Position numbers and translations under genes: made by a program
Notes under the pieces: generated by a model
Told to the model about the DNA's origin: nothing
Database searches by the model: none
The model's input: only the letters and a program-made list of their open reading frames with translations
Shown here: one piece after another, positions 33,364 to 48,069 of the stretch
How the letters are laid out: each line of letters starts with the position of its first letter
Numbering within the stretch: the first letter of the stretch is position 1
Assembly: GCA_039545355.1 (NCBI GenBank)
Contig: BCJJ01000014.1
Span: 871,914-935,913, forward strand
Direction: 5' to 3'
DNA: 64,000 nt
DNA from: Trichosporon coremiiforme
Lineage: Eukaryota; Basidiomycota; Tremellomycetes; Trichosporonales; Trichosporonaceae

Positions 33364-35478
33364 TTAGAGCTCATTCTTCAGCTTCTCCGCCGCACCCTTC
33401 ACCTTGTCAGTGACCTTGGCGTGCTCGTGGCTCCTCGAAAGAGACGAGGCGCTCTTGGACGCAACCGAAGCGAGGGACGAGGCGCTCTTGGAGGCAACCG
33501 AGTAGATGGAAGAGAGCGACTTGCGGTGGAGCGAGGCAGTGTGCGACGCCTCGCTGGCGGCCGAGGTCGCGCTGCGGCTCGCGATGGTGTACGCCGAGTG
33601 GGCCTTGTAGCTCGCCTCGGAGGCGACAGAGTGCGCGGCCTGCTTGGCGCTCAGGGAGGAGACGGACGCGGCGTGCGACGCAGACGACCAGTGCGAGGAC
33701 CACGACTTGGACGCCGCCGACGCGGCAGAGGTCAGGGACGCCTCGTCCTTGTGCGCCTCGGCGCGGGCGGAGGCCTTGCGCCACTCGTGCTCGAGCGACT
33801 TGGACACGGAGTGCGCGCTGGCCTCGGCGTGGGCGGCGACGGACTCGGCGGAACGAGAGGCAGAGGCACTCGCCTGCGACCAGGCACTGTCGGCAGAGCG
33901 GGAGAGAGAGTACGCGGCCGAAGAACCAGACTGGACAGCCTTGTTCAGGACGGACGAAACAGACGACATGCCGTGCTCAAACTTCTGCTCGGGGGAGAGC
34001 TTGGAACTGAAGAGCACGCTGAGCATGCCTCCCGTCGCCGTGTCGGCGATGGAGTAGGCGTGATGGAAAGCTGCCTCGATGCTGCCCCAGAGCTTCTGGA
34101 GGGCGTTCTGGTGCTCGATGTGTCGGGTGCGCATCTCCTGCAGCAGCTCGGGTCGGCCGAGCAGCTTGCTGTCGTCGACGCCGTGGGAACGGAGCGTCGC
34201 GCGCAGGCGGGCGTCTGGCCAGGACAGGTACTCGTGCTTTTTGTAGTGGTAGTGGTCCTCCATCTTCGTCTGCAGCTCCTGGCGGTTCTTCGGCTTCCAG
34301 TTGTCCTGGATGAAGCCGTTGTCGACGAGCCACTGGCGCATCGAGTTGTCGCTCCATGCGCCCCAGATCGTGCTTTTCGCATCGTTGTAGTGCTCGTCCA
34401 TCAGCTTCAGGTACTTGTCGCGCTTGAGCTCGGGGGACTCGGGAGACAGGACACCCTCCTTGATCAGCCACTTGCGCATGTCAGAGTCCGTCCAGTCCGT
34501 GTAGACCTTGTCCTTGGCGTCGTAGTAGTACGTCTTCATCGACTTGAGTAGCTGGTCGCGCTTCGTCTCCGGCGGCGGGATGATGCCGTGCGACACGAGC
34601 CAGTCGTGCAGGTTGCTGTCCGACCAGGCGTTGTAGATCGGGCCGACGGCCTTGGTGTAGGCCTCCTTGACGGCGGCGAGCAGGCCGTGGCGATCCTTGG
34701 GGGGCGGGTTCGGGTTGATCTTGTGCGCAGAGAGCCACGACTTGAGGTCGTCGTCATCCCACGAGCTGAAAACATAGTCCTTGGCGTCGTCGTACTTGCG
34801 CTGAGCCCAGTATGCGGCCTGGCTGCCAGCGGAGTGAACAGAGGCGGCAACGTTGGACGCGACCGACTCGGCGCTGGGGCGCGCCCACTTGTCAAACGAC
34901 GAGAGGGACGCGGACGCCTCGCTAGCGAGCGACTCGGCAGAGGGCTTGGCCCACTTCTCAAAGCTCTTCGCGCTCGCCTCGGCCTCGGCCGCGAGCGTCT
35001 TGGCCTCCCTCTTCGCATCGCTGGCGAGGGACTCGGCGGTCGGCTTGGCCCACTTTTCAAAGCTGGACGCCGACTTGGACGCCTCGCGAGCGAGCGACTC
35101 GGCGGAAGGTTTAGCCCACTTCTCAAAGCTGGACGCGGACGCCTCGGCCTCGGACGCGACATGGCGCGCATCCGCCTTGAGCGTGTCGGTCGGACCACCA
35201 AACATGGCGCTCGAGAGGCGAGACGCCTTGTTCTTGGCGAGGGCGAGGAGCTCCTCGCGCGTGCTCTGCGGGGAGAGGATGCCCTGCTCCACGAGCCAGA
35301 AGCGGAGGTCAGACTCGGACCACTTCTCGAGTGCCTCGTCCTTCAGGTCCTCGATGCCGGCCTTGATGTGGTGGGTTGCGGCGGCGCCGTGAGAGGACGC
35401 GGCCGAGGCCGAGTCACGCTCAAACAGGCCCGCATTCGCGGTTGCTGCGAGCAACGCAATGATCAGCGTTGTCCTCAT
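33364..35478 (-). CDS. Secreted Ish1/Msc1-domain stress protein
   Basis: A single-exon frame of 704 aa begins with a signal peptide (MRTTLIIALLAATANA). At least six Ish1-type motifs of the pattern W-S/T-D-S-D/N-L-x2-W-L-x2-x-G-I/V occur (EKWSESDLRFWLVEQGI near residue 51, then WDDDDLKSWLSAHKI, WSDSNLHDWLVSHGI, WTDSDMRKWLIKEGV, WSDNSMRQWLVDNGF and a degenerate WPDARL copy). S. pombe Ish1 is a stress-induced nuclear-envelope protein and S. cerevisiae Msc1 is its relative; biochemical function is unclear in the family. Between the first two motifs lie four copies of a helical repeat with core FEKWAKPSAESLA (F118, F140, F173, F195). The C-terminal 200 residues are Ser/Ala-rich amphipathic helix. 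Yeast Msc1 is about 500 aa, so this protein is expanded. The adjacent dihydrolipoamide dehydrogenase gene is divergent. Confidence 0.85.
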   Translation of the reverse strand: MRTTLIIALLAATANAGLFERDSASAASSHGAAATHHIKAGIEDLKDEALEKWSESDLRFWLVEQGILSPQSTREELLALAKNKASRLSSAMFGGPTDTLKADARHVASEAEASASSFEKWAKPSAESLAREASKSASSFEKWAKPTAESLASDAKREAKTLAAEAEASAKSFEKWAKPSAESLASEASASLSSFDKWARPSAESVASNVAASVHSAGSQAAYWAQRKYDDAKDYVFSSWDDDDLKSWLSAHKINPNPPPKDRHGLLAAVKEAYTKAVGPIYNAWSDSNLHDWLVSHGIIPPPETKRDQLLKSMKTYYYDAKDKVYTDWTDSDMRKWLIKEGVLSPESPELKRDKYLKLMDEHYNDAKSTIWGAWSDNSMRQWLVDNGFIQDNWKPKNRQELQTKMEDHYHYKKHEYLSWPDARLRATLRSHGVDDSKLLGRPELLQEMRTRHIEHQNALQKLWGSIEAAFHHAYSIADTATGGMLSVLFSSKLSPEQKFEHGMSSVSSVLNKAVQSGSSAAYSLSRSADSAWSQASASASRSAESVAAHAEASAHSVSKSLEHEWRKASARAEAHKDEASLTSAASAASKSWSSHWSSASHAASVSSLSAKQAAHSVASEASYKAHSAYTIASRSATSAASEASHTASLHRKSLSSIYSVASKSASSLASVASKSASSLSRSHEHAKVTDKVKGAAEKLKNEL

Positions 35479-39311
<3,833 letters not shown>

Positions 39312-39533
39312 GCACCTTAACGTTTAAAAGCGCAAGAGCTGAGGAGTCGAGGTGCGAAAGGTGCTGAGCTGTAACACATCCATCCATAATAGAAAAAATC
39401 TGAGACCCCCGATCATCACCACAGGCCGAGGGAGGGCCGTATGTATCACCCCTTTGCCACTGACAAGAGCGAGGGGCTGTCGTACTCCTGCCGCTGACCC
39501 GTGGCCGGTGCATGACGCTGCAGCGCACAGGTC

Positions 39534-39635
39534 GGAGGGATGGAGGGATGGAGGGATGGAGGGATGGAGGGATGGAGGGATGGAGGGATGGAGGGATGGA
39601 GGGATGGAGGGATGGAGGGGTGAAGGGATGGAGGG
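39534..39635. repeat. 8-bp minisatellite (GGAGGGAT), about 12 copies
   Basis: Tandem GGAGGGAT units run for about 100 bp starting 220 bp after the LPD1 stop; the last units are imperfect. The G-rich strand has regularly spaced GGG/GG runs that could form two-tetrad G-quadruplexes. No coding role. Confidence 0.92.
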
Positions 39636-40417
39636 TGGGGAGTCGAGGATGAGGAACTGACTTCTGCCACAAGACTGACACGGGCTGATGGCACACGCTC
39701 ACGCGCCCATGACACCTCGCAGCCCAGCCCGGCTAGTCCGACTAGTACGGCTAGCACGGTTCAGTCGGGCGCCTACCTTCTTACCCTTCCAACCACTCGT
39801 ACAGCGTGGTGCGACGACTTGGTCAGAGCACACATGCATGCGTCTCGCTACTCTTCCCTGAGTACGTATCGTGCTGCATGCGTCCTACGGATCCTACTCG
39901 TTCCACTCCCCCGTGTCCTACTCCCTGAAACCGGTCAAGAGGCAGATGCTCTCACTGCCTGAGGCGTGGGGTGCCAAAGGCACAACAGCCACGCTGCGTC
40001 GTCCTCGATGTTGGTCTTCTCTGATGCACTGCAGAGAGCGTTTCGGCCCCCTCAGTGTAGCTCCGATTCATTCGTACAGGTGCGGGTTAACACTTCACCT
40101 GATCGATTGATCGATTTTGTGAAGAGTTCGACTGATGGGCTTCCCTGCTTCAATTGCACTGACGTGATGTCAGTGTCCAAATGCACCTTCGAATACTGTT
40201 CTGGTTGGCCAGGTGCTTGGAATGTTCGAGCTCACACCTGTCGTTCGCACGCTTGAGAACGCGGAGGCACAGCTTCCAGACTTGCGACTCGGTGGCGTCT
40301 GGCCAGAAGACACACACAGATCCGTCTTCGTTTCGAGGCAGCTGACCCCCGCAGTCTGAGAGTAGATGTTTGCCCCCTATTCGTTAGCCCCGCTTGTGCT
40401 GCTTCTTTCGATAAAAC
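39636..40417. other. Intergenic region, nothing recognised
   Basis: About 780 bp between the minisatellite and the broken gene. Open frames are short and unconvincing, and no RNA fold is evident. Confidence 0.4.
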
Positions 40418-41839
40418 TCACTCGTACTCAGACAGGAGACTCATGAGACCAGCTGAAGATTCCAAGAGCCCTCGAACGGCCTCCTCCTCTCCAGCGAATG
40501 AGCGGTAAGTGGAAAGTGCTTTTTCGATTTGAGGAGCAGTGACGGCCGAGGCTGAAGTCGTGTACGCATCTTGATATGAGGCATGGGGCCCGAAGACTGA
40601 GAGCCATGTTGCCGCTTCCTCCACCACAGCGATCTTCTCGGAGATGGACAAGTGATTGGGACTCAGAGTCGGCGTGGTCGATGCGACACACAGGTGTCGA
40701 TAAAATCAGGCGGTGCAGAGCAGTAACGGGCTTGCCGGCTTGGTGTAGATGAATAGCTGTAACAACGTCCATAGCGCCTTCGAAGCCGAGCCCCTTGGTC
40801 CAATGATACCAGGGCTCAACTTTGGATACCTGATCCGCACGGTGGAACGGAGCTTCGTTGGGGTTCCCGTCGTGCTCCAGAAAGAGCTGGTGACGGAGAC
40901 TTAGCTTAGGCTCTTCCGGAGCGCCGTTGTGCGGTCGAATAGATTCGACATCTGTTGCAGGGTTTTGGAGGAGCAAGGCTGTATGAAGCGGTCATCCGTT
41001 GGGGCGAGTGCCAGCATGGTTCCCTCAAGCCAGCCCATGACCCGCTCGAACAATTCTTCCAGGCTGCATGGGACCTTCGGTTGGAGACAACACTGGTGAA
41101 CTCTGCAGGATCCGGCAGCGACTCGATCTCGTCGTGATTAGCAATCATCGCACAACACAGTCCATTACCCACCTCGACAAGGGTTACGGTGGCGCCACCG
41201 GGGAAGCGGGACTCACCATGGCCTTGATCTGCCTAAGAGTCGCCGCCCATCGGTCACCCCGCATTTGCTGATGACACCAGTGAAGCAGCGCGCAGGGATC
41301 ACACAGGCATTGTTCGTTCAAGCCCGCGCATGCCACCTTACGGTCTGCATCCGGGTCGTTGGCGACGTGAGGCGGGACGCCGAAGCTGCCGTGCGCTGCT
41401 CCCACGCACAAATGAACGCTGCAGTCATTGACACAGGGCGCGCTCTCCAGAGTCTCGACTCGGCGCATGACGTTCGCAGGAATCTTAGTGTCCGAGGCGG
41501 AGTCGCGGATCGCCGACCTCTCTTGCAGCCGGAGCCCCTGAAGCTTGCGGGCTCCATCGACCCATATCCTCTTGTGTTCGGCCCGCGAAGACTGCCGCAA
41601 AGCCGACACTGATTGATCCCACCCAGACGTTCCGTTCTTCCTCATTGGAGAATGTGACACGATTATAGGAGAACACCGCCCTCCACAGGTGCGCGTGCAG
41701 GGTGGACGAACAGCTGCGGACCTCGTGTGGATCCAGCCGGTGGCGATGCCGGGGAAGGTGTCATTGACGACGGCTGCGTTCGCCGCCGCTTGTTGACCGG
41801 CCGCTCATTCGGGGTGGAGTGTCGCTTTGTCGTGGTCAT
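40418..41839 (-). pseudogene. Fragmented or poorly resolved gene of unknown function
   Basis: Several stretches read like protein on the minus strand but do not join cleanly. ATG at 41839 opens MTTTKRHSTPNERPVNKRRR with a nuclear-localisation-like cluster. A second block (about 41636-41218) reads EHKRIWVDGARKLQGL then a Cys/His-rich segment and LRQIKAM, ending at a good GTGAGT donor. A third (about 41065-40905) reads LEELFERVMGWLEGTMLALA; a fourth (about 40930-40700) reads EPWYHWTKGLGFEGAMDVV; the last (about 40660-40418) reads SISEKIAVVEEAATWLSVFG to a stop. Frame changes between the third, fourth and last blocks lack usable introns; one candidate would be only 28 nt. I favour a decayed gene, with a real gene using odd introns or base errors as the alternative. 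No family is recognised. Confidence 0.35.
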
Positions 41840-42693
41840 GGTCAGATCCGAAAGCCCTAGAGCCTAGGCGAGCTTCTCGAGGTTGGTCGGCTCGCCTGTG
41901 AAGATTCCGGAGGGGGCGTGGTAGGTGCAAGGTGGATGTTACGATGTAGGTTGAGTCACAGTGCTGTGCTGGAGATTGTGCTGGACACGCTAGACACCAG
42001 CGGGAGCAAACTCGCCAGCAGTCCAGATACTTGCAGACAATGTGCAACACGACGCGCGACGCGACGCATTAGTGCGTGCTAAAGGCGCTAAAGCAGAACC
42101 CGAATTCCAACCTCCCTGCGCCCCAAGATCCACGCCGTAGAGCGCTCACAGCCGTGTACCGCACGTACCGTGCGCATTGTGAGCAGCCCGCATATGAGTG
42201 GGTTGCATGGTGCCTCTGGTAAATGGAGTTCAATAGCTCAAACAGTGGAGAGTCATTGGTTTGCTAACAAGGCAAGGACGAACCATTGTGGCTGGTCAGA
42301 TATCCGAGGCAATCTTCACCTGCTTGCACGCATGAGGAACTTTCCGCTCTGTAGGGCTTTGCCCGGTATCCTCGACGAAAAGCCGGCTCTGAGTAACTAC
42401 CTCATTCCCCTAGGGGTGCCCCCGGGCCGCTGCACAACATCTGTCCGCAATGTTTCGTGGGTGTGATGCACAAGAGGTTGGGACACTCAATCAGTAGTCT
42501 TGGCGATTCGCCACACTTGCCAGTTTGGGTCACGTGAGTTCCTCTGACGTCCGAGTTGTCGTGGTACGGAGATGGGGATTGGTTGTTGTGTCCGCAGAAT
42601 ATCTGGATGGTAGAGGAGGATGACGATCAGTATCGCTCTGTGATTCACAGGTGCAGATGCGACGTCTGTGGATACAGGTGCATACGTCTACCT
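41840..42693. other. Intergenic region, nothing recognised
   Basis: About 850 bp. A tRNA-like patch (TAGCTCA near 42234) was examined and does not fold. The side near 42693 is the 3' flank of MED17. Confidence 0.4.
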
Positions 42694-44916
42694 CTACTCC
42701 CTGAACCCGTTCTCGAGGCCCTTGAGCCAGTCCTCGAGGCCGACGCCGGCAGTGGCCGAATCGTACCGCTTCCCATCGACAGTGGCAATGAGGCTCGTGT
42801 GCGGCGCGGGTATCTCCAGTCTGGAAGTTAGCTCGAACAAGATCGTAAATTAGCTTCAGTCCCCCATGTACTTCATACTTCATGCACTCACGTGAGAGGT
42901 CCCCGATCTCCGAGCACGACACACCTCTCCAGCTCATCATAGAAAGCCCCCGGCTGCCCCTTGATCCCCCTGAAGAGCAGCGGCGCAATCTGGCCCGCCG
43001 CATGTTCGGCCACGACGCCGCCGAGCGCCTCGAGATCTTTGACTGGGAAGCTCGTGCCGGGGACGACGACCGTGATGGCAGCGGGAGCGGTGAGGTTGAC
43101 GCTGAGGAACCCTCTTCCACCGCTGCCGCCCGTGGACGGGCCATACCCTCCGAGCTGTGAGATGGCGGCATTATGCGCGGCAACCGCGCCGCCCCAGTTC
43201 CTGCTCGCCTCACTTGCCCCCGGCGCCAGGTCGAGCGAGAACACGACCCCGAGAACGTCATACTTCGCCCGCGCCGTCATGAGACACTCGGACACGGTCG
43301 GGTCCGCACACGCATGGCGTTCTGCCAAATGCGCAGATAGGCCGGCCTGCTTCAGCGTGCCGACTATTGTCTCCAGCGTGGGCCGAATGGCGTCCAGGGC
43401 GCCCATGAACTGGACCAGGCTCAGGAGCGTGACGAGCGCAGGCGGGTGCGGTGCCCCGGTCCCATTCACGACGCGCGCTTTTCGGCGGCGGTAGCCGTGC
43501 AGCATGTTCAACCTCGCCGTGGCGAGGAGCATCTCGGCGAGTTCGCCCCTTGGCGTCGATGGCGGAGACCGGGAATCGTACAGTTCCGCAGTCAACTTGT
43601 CCTTACCCACCTTAAGGGTGAAGGAAGTGGCTTCGACGCGGGCGCCGTCGACGCGCAGAGCCTCAGACCGGAGTTCGTGGAACAGGTCCTCGTCCAGCGT
43701 CTCTGCCTGCGCTGCCCTCAGGACAGCACACACGTCCGCTCCGTCCTCCTTGCTCGCGTCATAGACAGCAGACGAGTACGTGGGCGCATCGGCCCCGCGA
43801 CGGAGCAGGAAGCGGAGCCGCATGAAGGAGCGCGCGCCAAAGGCCATCTCGGGCTTGGAGGGGTCGAGGTCGAATGCGGCCAGGCTCCGCGCATGCAGAG
43901 CCGAGGGGGCTTCGTCCAGCGCATAGGGGATCACGACGTCGCGGGCACGCGCGTTCGGCGCCGTGCTCGCCCGCCCGAATTCGGGCTTGGGCACGATCGC
44001 CCACAGCTCCTTGCCCCGAAGTTGGCCGAGGTCGGACGAGAACCGCTCAGATGCATTGGACATGAGCTCGAGCTCGCTGACGGCCGCGTCGATGAGGTTC
44101 GAGCACTCGTCCAGCGCCCGACTCCTGGCACGGAGGGCGGTCTCGAGTTTCTCCGCTTGGATATGGACAGGCGGCTCCGAAGCCTGACCCGGCGTCGTGC
44201 TGTATGTTCCTCTGGGGAGGACGAGCTCGCTCTCGGGGCCAGAGGGGAGAGGGGTCGAAACGGCAGACGCGATTGCGCTCGCGGCTGCTGCGGCTGCGCC
44301 CTTCTTTTTCTTCGGCTGCGGGACGGAGGTGGGATTGGGGTCGGGGGGAGGGTGAGAGGTCATGCCTGAGCTCGCGGCGAGGGTCTTGGCGAGCTCGAAG
44401 ACGAACCACAACTCGTTGCGCGCGTCACTGGGGTCAGCCACCCGGCCATCACGTAGTTGCACCCGGCGCACTCACTTCAGGTTCGAGCACACCTCTGTCC
44501 TCAGCGCCTCCATGTCCTCTGCACTCATGAGACCGCCTTTCTCGCCCTCCTCGGCCGTGAACTCCTCCTCTGGCTCGGGAAACTCGTCGCCCTCGGCACG
44601 CAGCCCATCCTCCGTCAAGTCTAGGAAGCCGCCGGGGACCTCGTCCCAGATCCGCTGGAGGGTTTCCGTGTCATTCGCCTGTGGTGGTTTCCTGTTGTCA
44701 GCTAGACTGCGGGTTAGGGAAGCTGTAACTCCGCTCCTCGCGAGGCGAGGCACAGATGACGAGGTGAGGCGGAGAGGGGAAGGACACTCACGGCTCCTCG
44801 TACACCAGCGTTCCGTCGGCCACGATACTGCGAAGCTTGCGCGCGTCGAGGACGTATCCGTCGACCGTTAGGGAGACGTCCTTGAACGCGCTCGGCGGCT
44901 TCTCCTCTACGTCCAT
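42694..44916 (-). CDS. MED17: Mediator head subunit Med17 (Srb4)
   Basis: Four exons (44916-44792, 44691-44476, 44427-42892, 42820-42694) give 667 aa, close to the size of yeast Srb4 (687). Med17 is the scaffold of the Mediator head and is essential for RNA polymerase II transcription. The family features seen are the N-terminal block ending VADGTLVYEEP, the IWDEVPGGFLDLTEDGL segment, an acidic region with EDMEALRTEV, then ARNELWFVFELAKTL followed by a Lys/Ala-rich linker. A coiled-coil-like segment (ALDECSNLIDAAVSELELM) and WAIVPKPEFG follow. The C-terminus holds beta-rich sequence up to a small last exon (LEIPAPHTSLIATVDGKRYD). Introns carry GCTGACAACAG, GCTGACCCCAG and GCTAACTTCCAG acceptors. 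Divergent from NAA30 with 228 bp between starts. Confidence 0.85.
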
Positions 44917-45144
44917 GGTGCGTGATGGGTTGGACAATGCACTCGAGGTCGTTGTTGTCGCGCCGAGATTCCATCTACGTCTCTTACCCCGCGTCACGTG
45001 GCTTTCAGTGAACGGCCGTGCCTGGCCGGCGTCCTCGGCACATTGCGTAACAGCAGCCATGGCCGCGGCAAGGTAATTTCCGGACTCGCTCGACATTTCG
45101 TTAAACACCGTACACTGATCATCTCGAGAACAAGAAGCCGGGAG
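44917..45144. promoter_or_regulatory. Shared divergent promoter, MED17 and NAA30
   Basis: 228 bp between the two start codons must hold both core promoters. No TATA box is seen. Confidence 0.45.
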
Positions 45145-46175
45145 ATGAGCGCCGACCATGCGCATGCCGAGGACGCCAAACTGACCCCCGATATCCCAAC
45201 ACTGCCCTTCACGGACGGACGAGGCGACACACTCGCCTACCGCTGCTTTCATGACGAGAGAACGGATCTGCCAGGGCTCACGGCGCTGATTCAGGAGGAA
45301 CTCTCAGAACCGTGAGCTGACTGGCACTATGTTGAGCTAACAGACAGGTACAATGGTGGCTATCTGATGCTCTTCGCCAAGCTGACGTACAGTGTACACG
45401 TTCCGTTACTTCCTAGTTGACTGGTGAGCTATGCTGAACTCGCTGAAGCTGATTACAGGCCGCATCTGACCTTCTTCGTGTGTATCGCCCTCCCCAGTGA
45501 AAGAAAGGGCTGGAATGACCTCGCCTGCTGTAACGATGGCATGTAGCTCAACGCACCTCTCATACCACTTACAGGCAGTCCCCAGGTAGCTGACCACAGG
45601 TGTACCCCTCGTCGACCGATGCTGAGCCGATAGCGACGATCATCTGCAAGCAGGAGCCGCACCGCGACCGCACCGACCGAGGATATATCGGCATGTTGTC
45701 TGTTCACTCGGCCTGGCGACGGCGGGGGATTGCGCGGCGACTAGTCGAGCTCGCAGTACGCGAGATGGCCGCGCGGGGAGCGCACGAGATCGTCCTCGAG
45801 ACCGAGTACGACAACGGCCCGTCCTTGGCACTGTACGAGGCGCTCGGCTTTGTGCGCGAGAAGAGGCTGCATCGATTCTACTCGAACGGGAAGGATGCGT
45901 GAGTACGATCCTTTCTGAGGTTTGCTGCCTGCGATAGATTCCGCAGCTATCTTTTCAAAGAGCTCGAGCTGACACTCAGGTACCGCCTCATCCTGCCGCT
46001 CAACTCACACCCGCTCGTGCGGCACGCCGAGACCCGGCCGCCGAGCATTCCGGAGGTCGACTTCATCCTCGCCGGTCCCGGGGGACGGTATCCGACAGAA
46101 GAGGACGCGGCGGCAGACGAAGTCGCCCGCCTGTCGCTGCACCCCGCCCGCCCGCTGCCAGAGTACATCATGTAA
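45145..46175 (+). CDS. NAA30: NatC catalytic subunit, N-alpha-acetyltransferase Naa30/Mak3
   Basis: Six exons (45145-45311, 45348-45355, 45393-45423, 45459-45477, 45600-45898, 45980-46175) give 239 aa. NatC acetylates the N-terminal Met of proteins starting Met-Leu/Ile/Phe/Trp on ribosomes. The junctions rebuild the conserved core LSEPYNVYTFRYFLVDWPHL and IATIICKQE, where Pro-Tyr comes from exon 1 plus an 8-nt exon and Val-Tyr-Thr from exon 3. The GNAT fold follows: YIGMLSVHSAWRRRGIARRL (acetyl-CoA R-x2-G-x-A loop), ETEYDNGPSLALYEALGFVRE, FRF-like LHRFYSNGKDAYRLILPL. The N-terminal ~45 residues and the C-terminal ~45 are extensions relative to yeast Mak3 (176 aa). Three consecutive exons of 8, 31 and 19 nt are exceptional; each is bounded by GTGGCT/GTGAGC/GTGTGT donors and CTGAC-type acceptors. 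Confidence 0.85.
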
Positions 46176-46333
46176 AATTCCTTTTTGGTAGTCCCCACTC
46201 TCCGCAATGTAACCCGTGTACAAGTAGTCTCAATGCAAGGCATCTTTAGTCTCCCTGTTTCCTGTGACAGTGCGACAGATGTGTGTAGGTTATGCAAATG
46301 CAAGAAATGATACTGATACAAGTATGAGTGAGT

Positions 46334-47567
46334 CTACTGCTCCGCCTTGCAGGCTGCCGCCTTCTCCGCCTTCTTGGCCAGCCGCGCCTTGCGCCCCTTC
46401 CCCCGCGCGTGTCCGAGGTCGAGGCGCACCTTGCGCTCCAGAGCCTCCCTTGCCTGGCGACGCTTCGCCTTATTCTCCGCCCGCTTCTTCCGCACCTCTT
46501 CCAATCGCACAGCCTTGCGCGCATTGTTGTCCAGAGGCGCCGTTGTGTGCAGCGCCTTGACATGCAGCGGTGCATACTCCACGGAAATCTCGGGGAGCTT
46601 GCTGACGACCTTCTCCTTCTTGCCTGCCTTTTCGGCTCCGGAGTCCTTGGGATCATCGATGACGCGCAGCCGTGTCGGGAACGGAAGCGTGATGCTGTGC
46701 CTCGGCGGGGGGATGTTCTTGCACAGTCCCTCCAGCACGCTGAGATTGGGATGCGACTGGCGCACAGCAAAGCACGCCACTCGTCGAAGACCGGCAAGGG
46801 CAGCAATTTCCGCCTCTTCTCGTCCAAGCGAGACGAGACGGATCTCCGCGACCTCCGGAACGGTGACGCCTTCTGACACAGACTTGGCCAGCACACGGAG
46901 TTGCCGGACGTGCGTGTTGTACGTCGCGCACAGCGCCGGGATGGGGTCGACGAGCGCCATGGGCGATACGGAGAGGTGCGGGACGAGGACGTGCGAGAGC
47001 GGGGTTGCTGGTGCCGTCGCCTTACCGACAGCCTTCACTTCCGTCGGCTCGGTGGGGAGGAAGCGTGGGAGAGACGGCACGCCCTCAATAGCGTCGGCGA
47101 GCTCGATAAGCTGTGCCTCGAGTTGCCCCGTCGCCTGCTCCAGCGCCTTGATCACCTCGTTGAGACCTAGAACGAGGTGGTCCAGAATGTCTGGCCGAAT
47201 CGCTTCCGCCGGAACCGGCTCGAGCTCCTTGACCTCGCCGGACTTCGCAGCCTCAGCGGCGTCGCCCTTGCCCTCGGCAGACTTGCGCGCGCGCTTCGCC
47301 GCCTTCGAGCACCGCGCGCGGGAGACATGGTAGTCGGCAACTTCTTGCGGGATAATCTGCGGCAGTTCGGCCATGATCGCCTTCAACAGGTGCGCGGGCG
47401 TGTTCGGCCTGGTGTCAGCTGGGCCAGCATTCCATAGCTCACCATGGCACAGTGAACGGACTCGCGAAGACGGGCTTGACGACGTCGCGGTTCAGGGCTG
47501 CGCGCTCCTTCGCTTTGTCGCGGATGGTCTGTCCTGTGGCGACCTTGGCCTGTTTCGCCTGCTTCAT
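46334..47567 (-). CDS. POP3: RNase P/MRP protein subunit Pop3
   Basis: Two exons (47567-47443 and 47408-46334) give 399 aa. Joining them creates KPVFASPFTVPWPNTP, which matches the conserved N-terminal motif of fungal Pop3 (KPVFK...PYTVxWP). Pop3 is an L7Ae-like subunit of nuclear RNase P and RNase MRP, acting in tRNA 5' maturation and pre-rRNA cleavage. A central L7Ae-like part is suggested by VRLVSLG...LAGLRRVACFAV and the HITLPFP-like segment near the C-terminus. The last 60 residues are very Lys/Arg/Ala-rich and helical, fitting RNA binding. Yeast Pop3 is 195 aa, so the N-terminal helical insert (residues about 55-150) and basic tail are extensions. Convergent with NAA30 (158 bp) and divergent from RPS22. 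Confidence 0.7.
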
Positions 47568-48069
47568 GTCGCCGTGTTCTTTAGGTCGTTCCGTCGTTCA
47601 ATCTGCTCGATGCACACAGTCAACCAGGCTGACCCGAAATCTGACCTTCGCGCGGTGATGTCAACAACCTTGCCACGTGGTTAATACCACAGAGTGCCAC
47701 ACTCACATGTGGACGGCGTTTCACCGGCGAAAAACTGCTACATGTGTTCACCAGGCACGTCCAGCTCTGGCAGGTGGCATGCTGCACGGTGGGCGGGGGC
47801 AGGCAGGCGACGATTTCTGTACAGTTGCAAGTGTCAAAGTGCTCGTCTCCGCTACCTCGACTCTCGCCTTCACTCATCTCTCCCAAAAGGTGCTTTTGAC
47901 CCCCACTCCTTACGGCTGCCTTAAACCGCACACCCGCATCGAGTGCAAGAGCTTTCAAACCTTCCAATTCCGCAGTCTTAAAACCGCTGTGCGTTGGTTC
48001 GGTGTCGTGGCTCGACAAGATCAAGAACAGATTTGCTGACTCTGCCCAGACCAACAACACTTCGTCAAA
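47568..48069. promoter_or_regulatory. Divergent promoter region, POP3 and RPS22
   Basis: 502 bp between start codons. Pyrimidine-rich patches precede the ribosomal protein gene, but I do not recognise a defined ribosomal-protein promoter motif. Linking an RNase P/MRP subunit to a ribosomal protein through one promoter would fit growth-linked co-regulation; this is inference. Confidence 0.4.

Noticed and set aside
33358..34551. 397-codon plus-strand open frame
   Set aside because: Antisense shadow of the Ser/Ala-rich end of the Ish1-type gene.
39534..39635. Possible CRISPR-like array
   Set aside because: The 8-bp units are contiguous without spacers, so it is a simple minisatellite in a eukaryotic genome.
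42210..42310. tRNA-like TAGCTCA...GTGG patch
   Set aside because: No GGTTCGA-type T-loop at the right distance and no matching acceptor stem.
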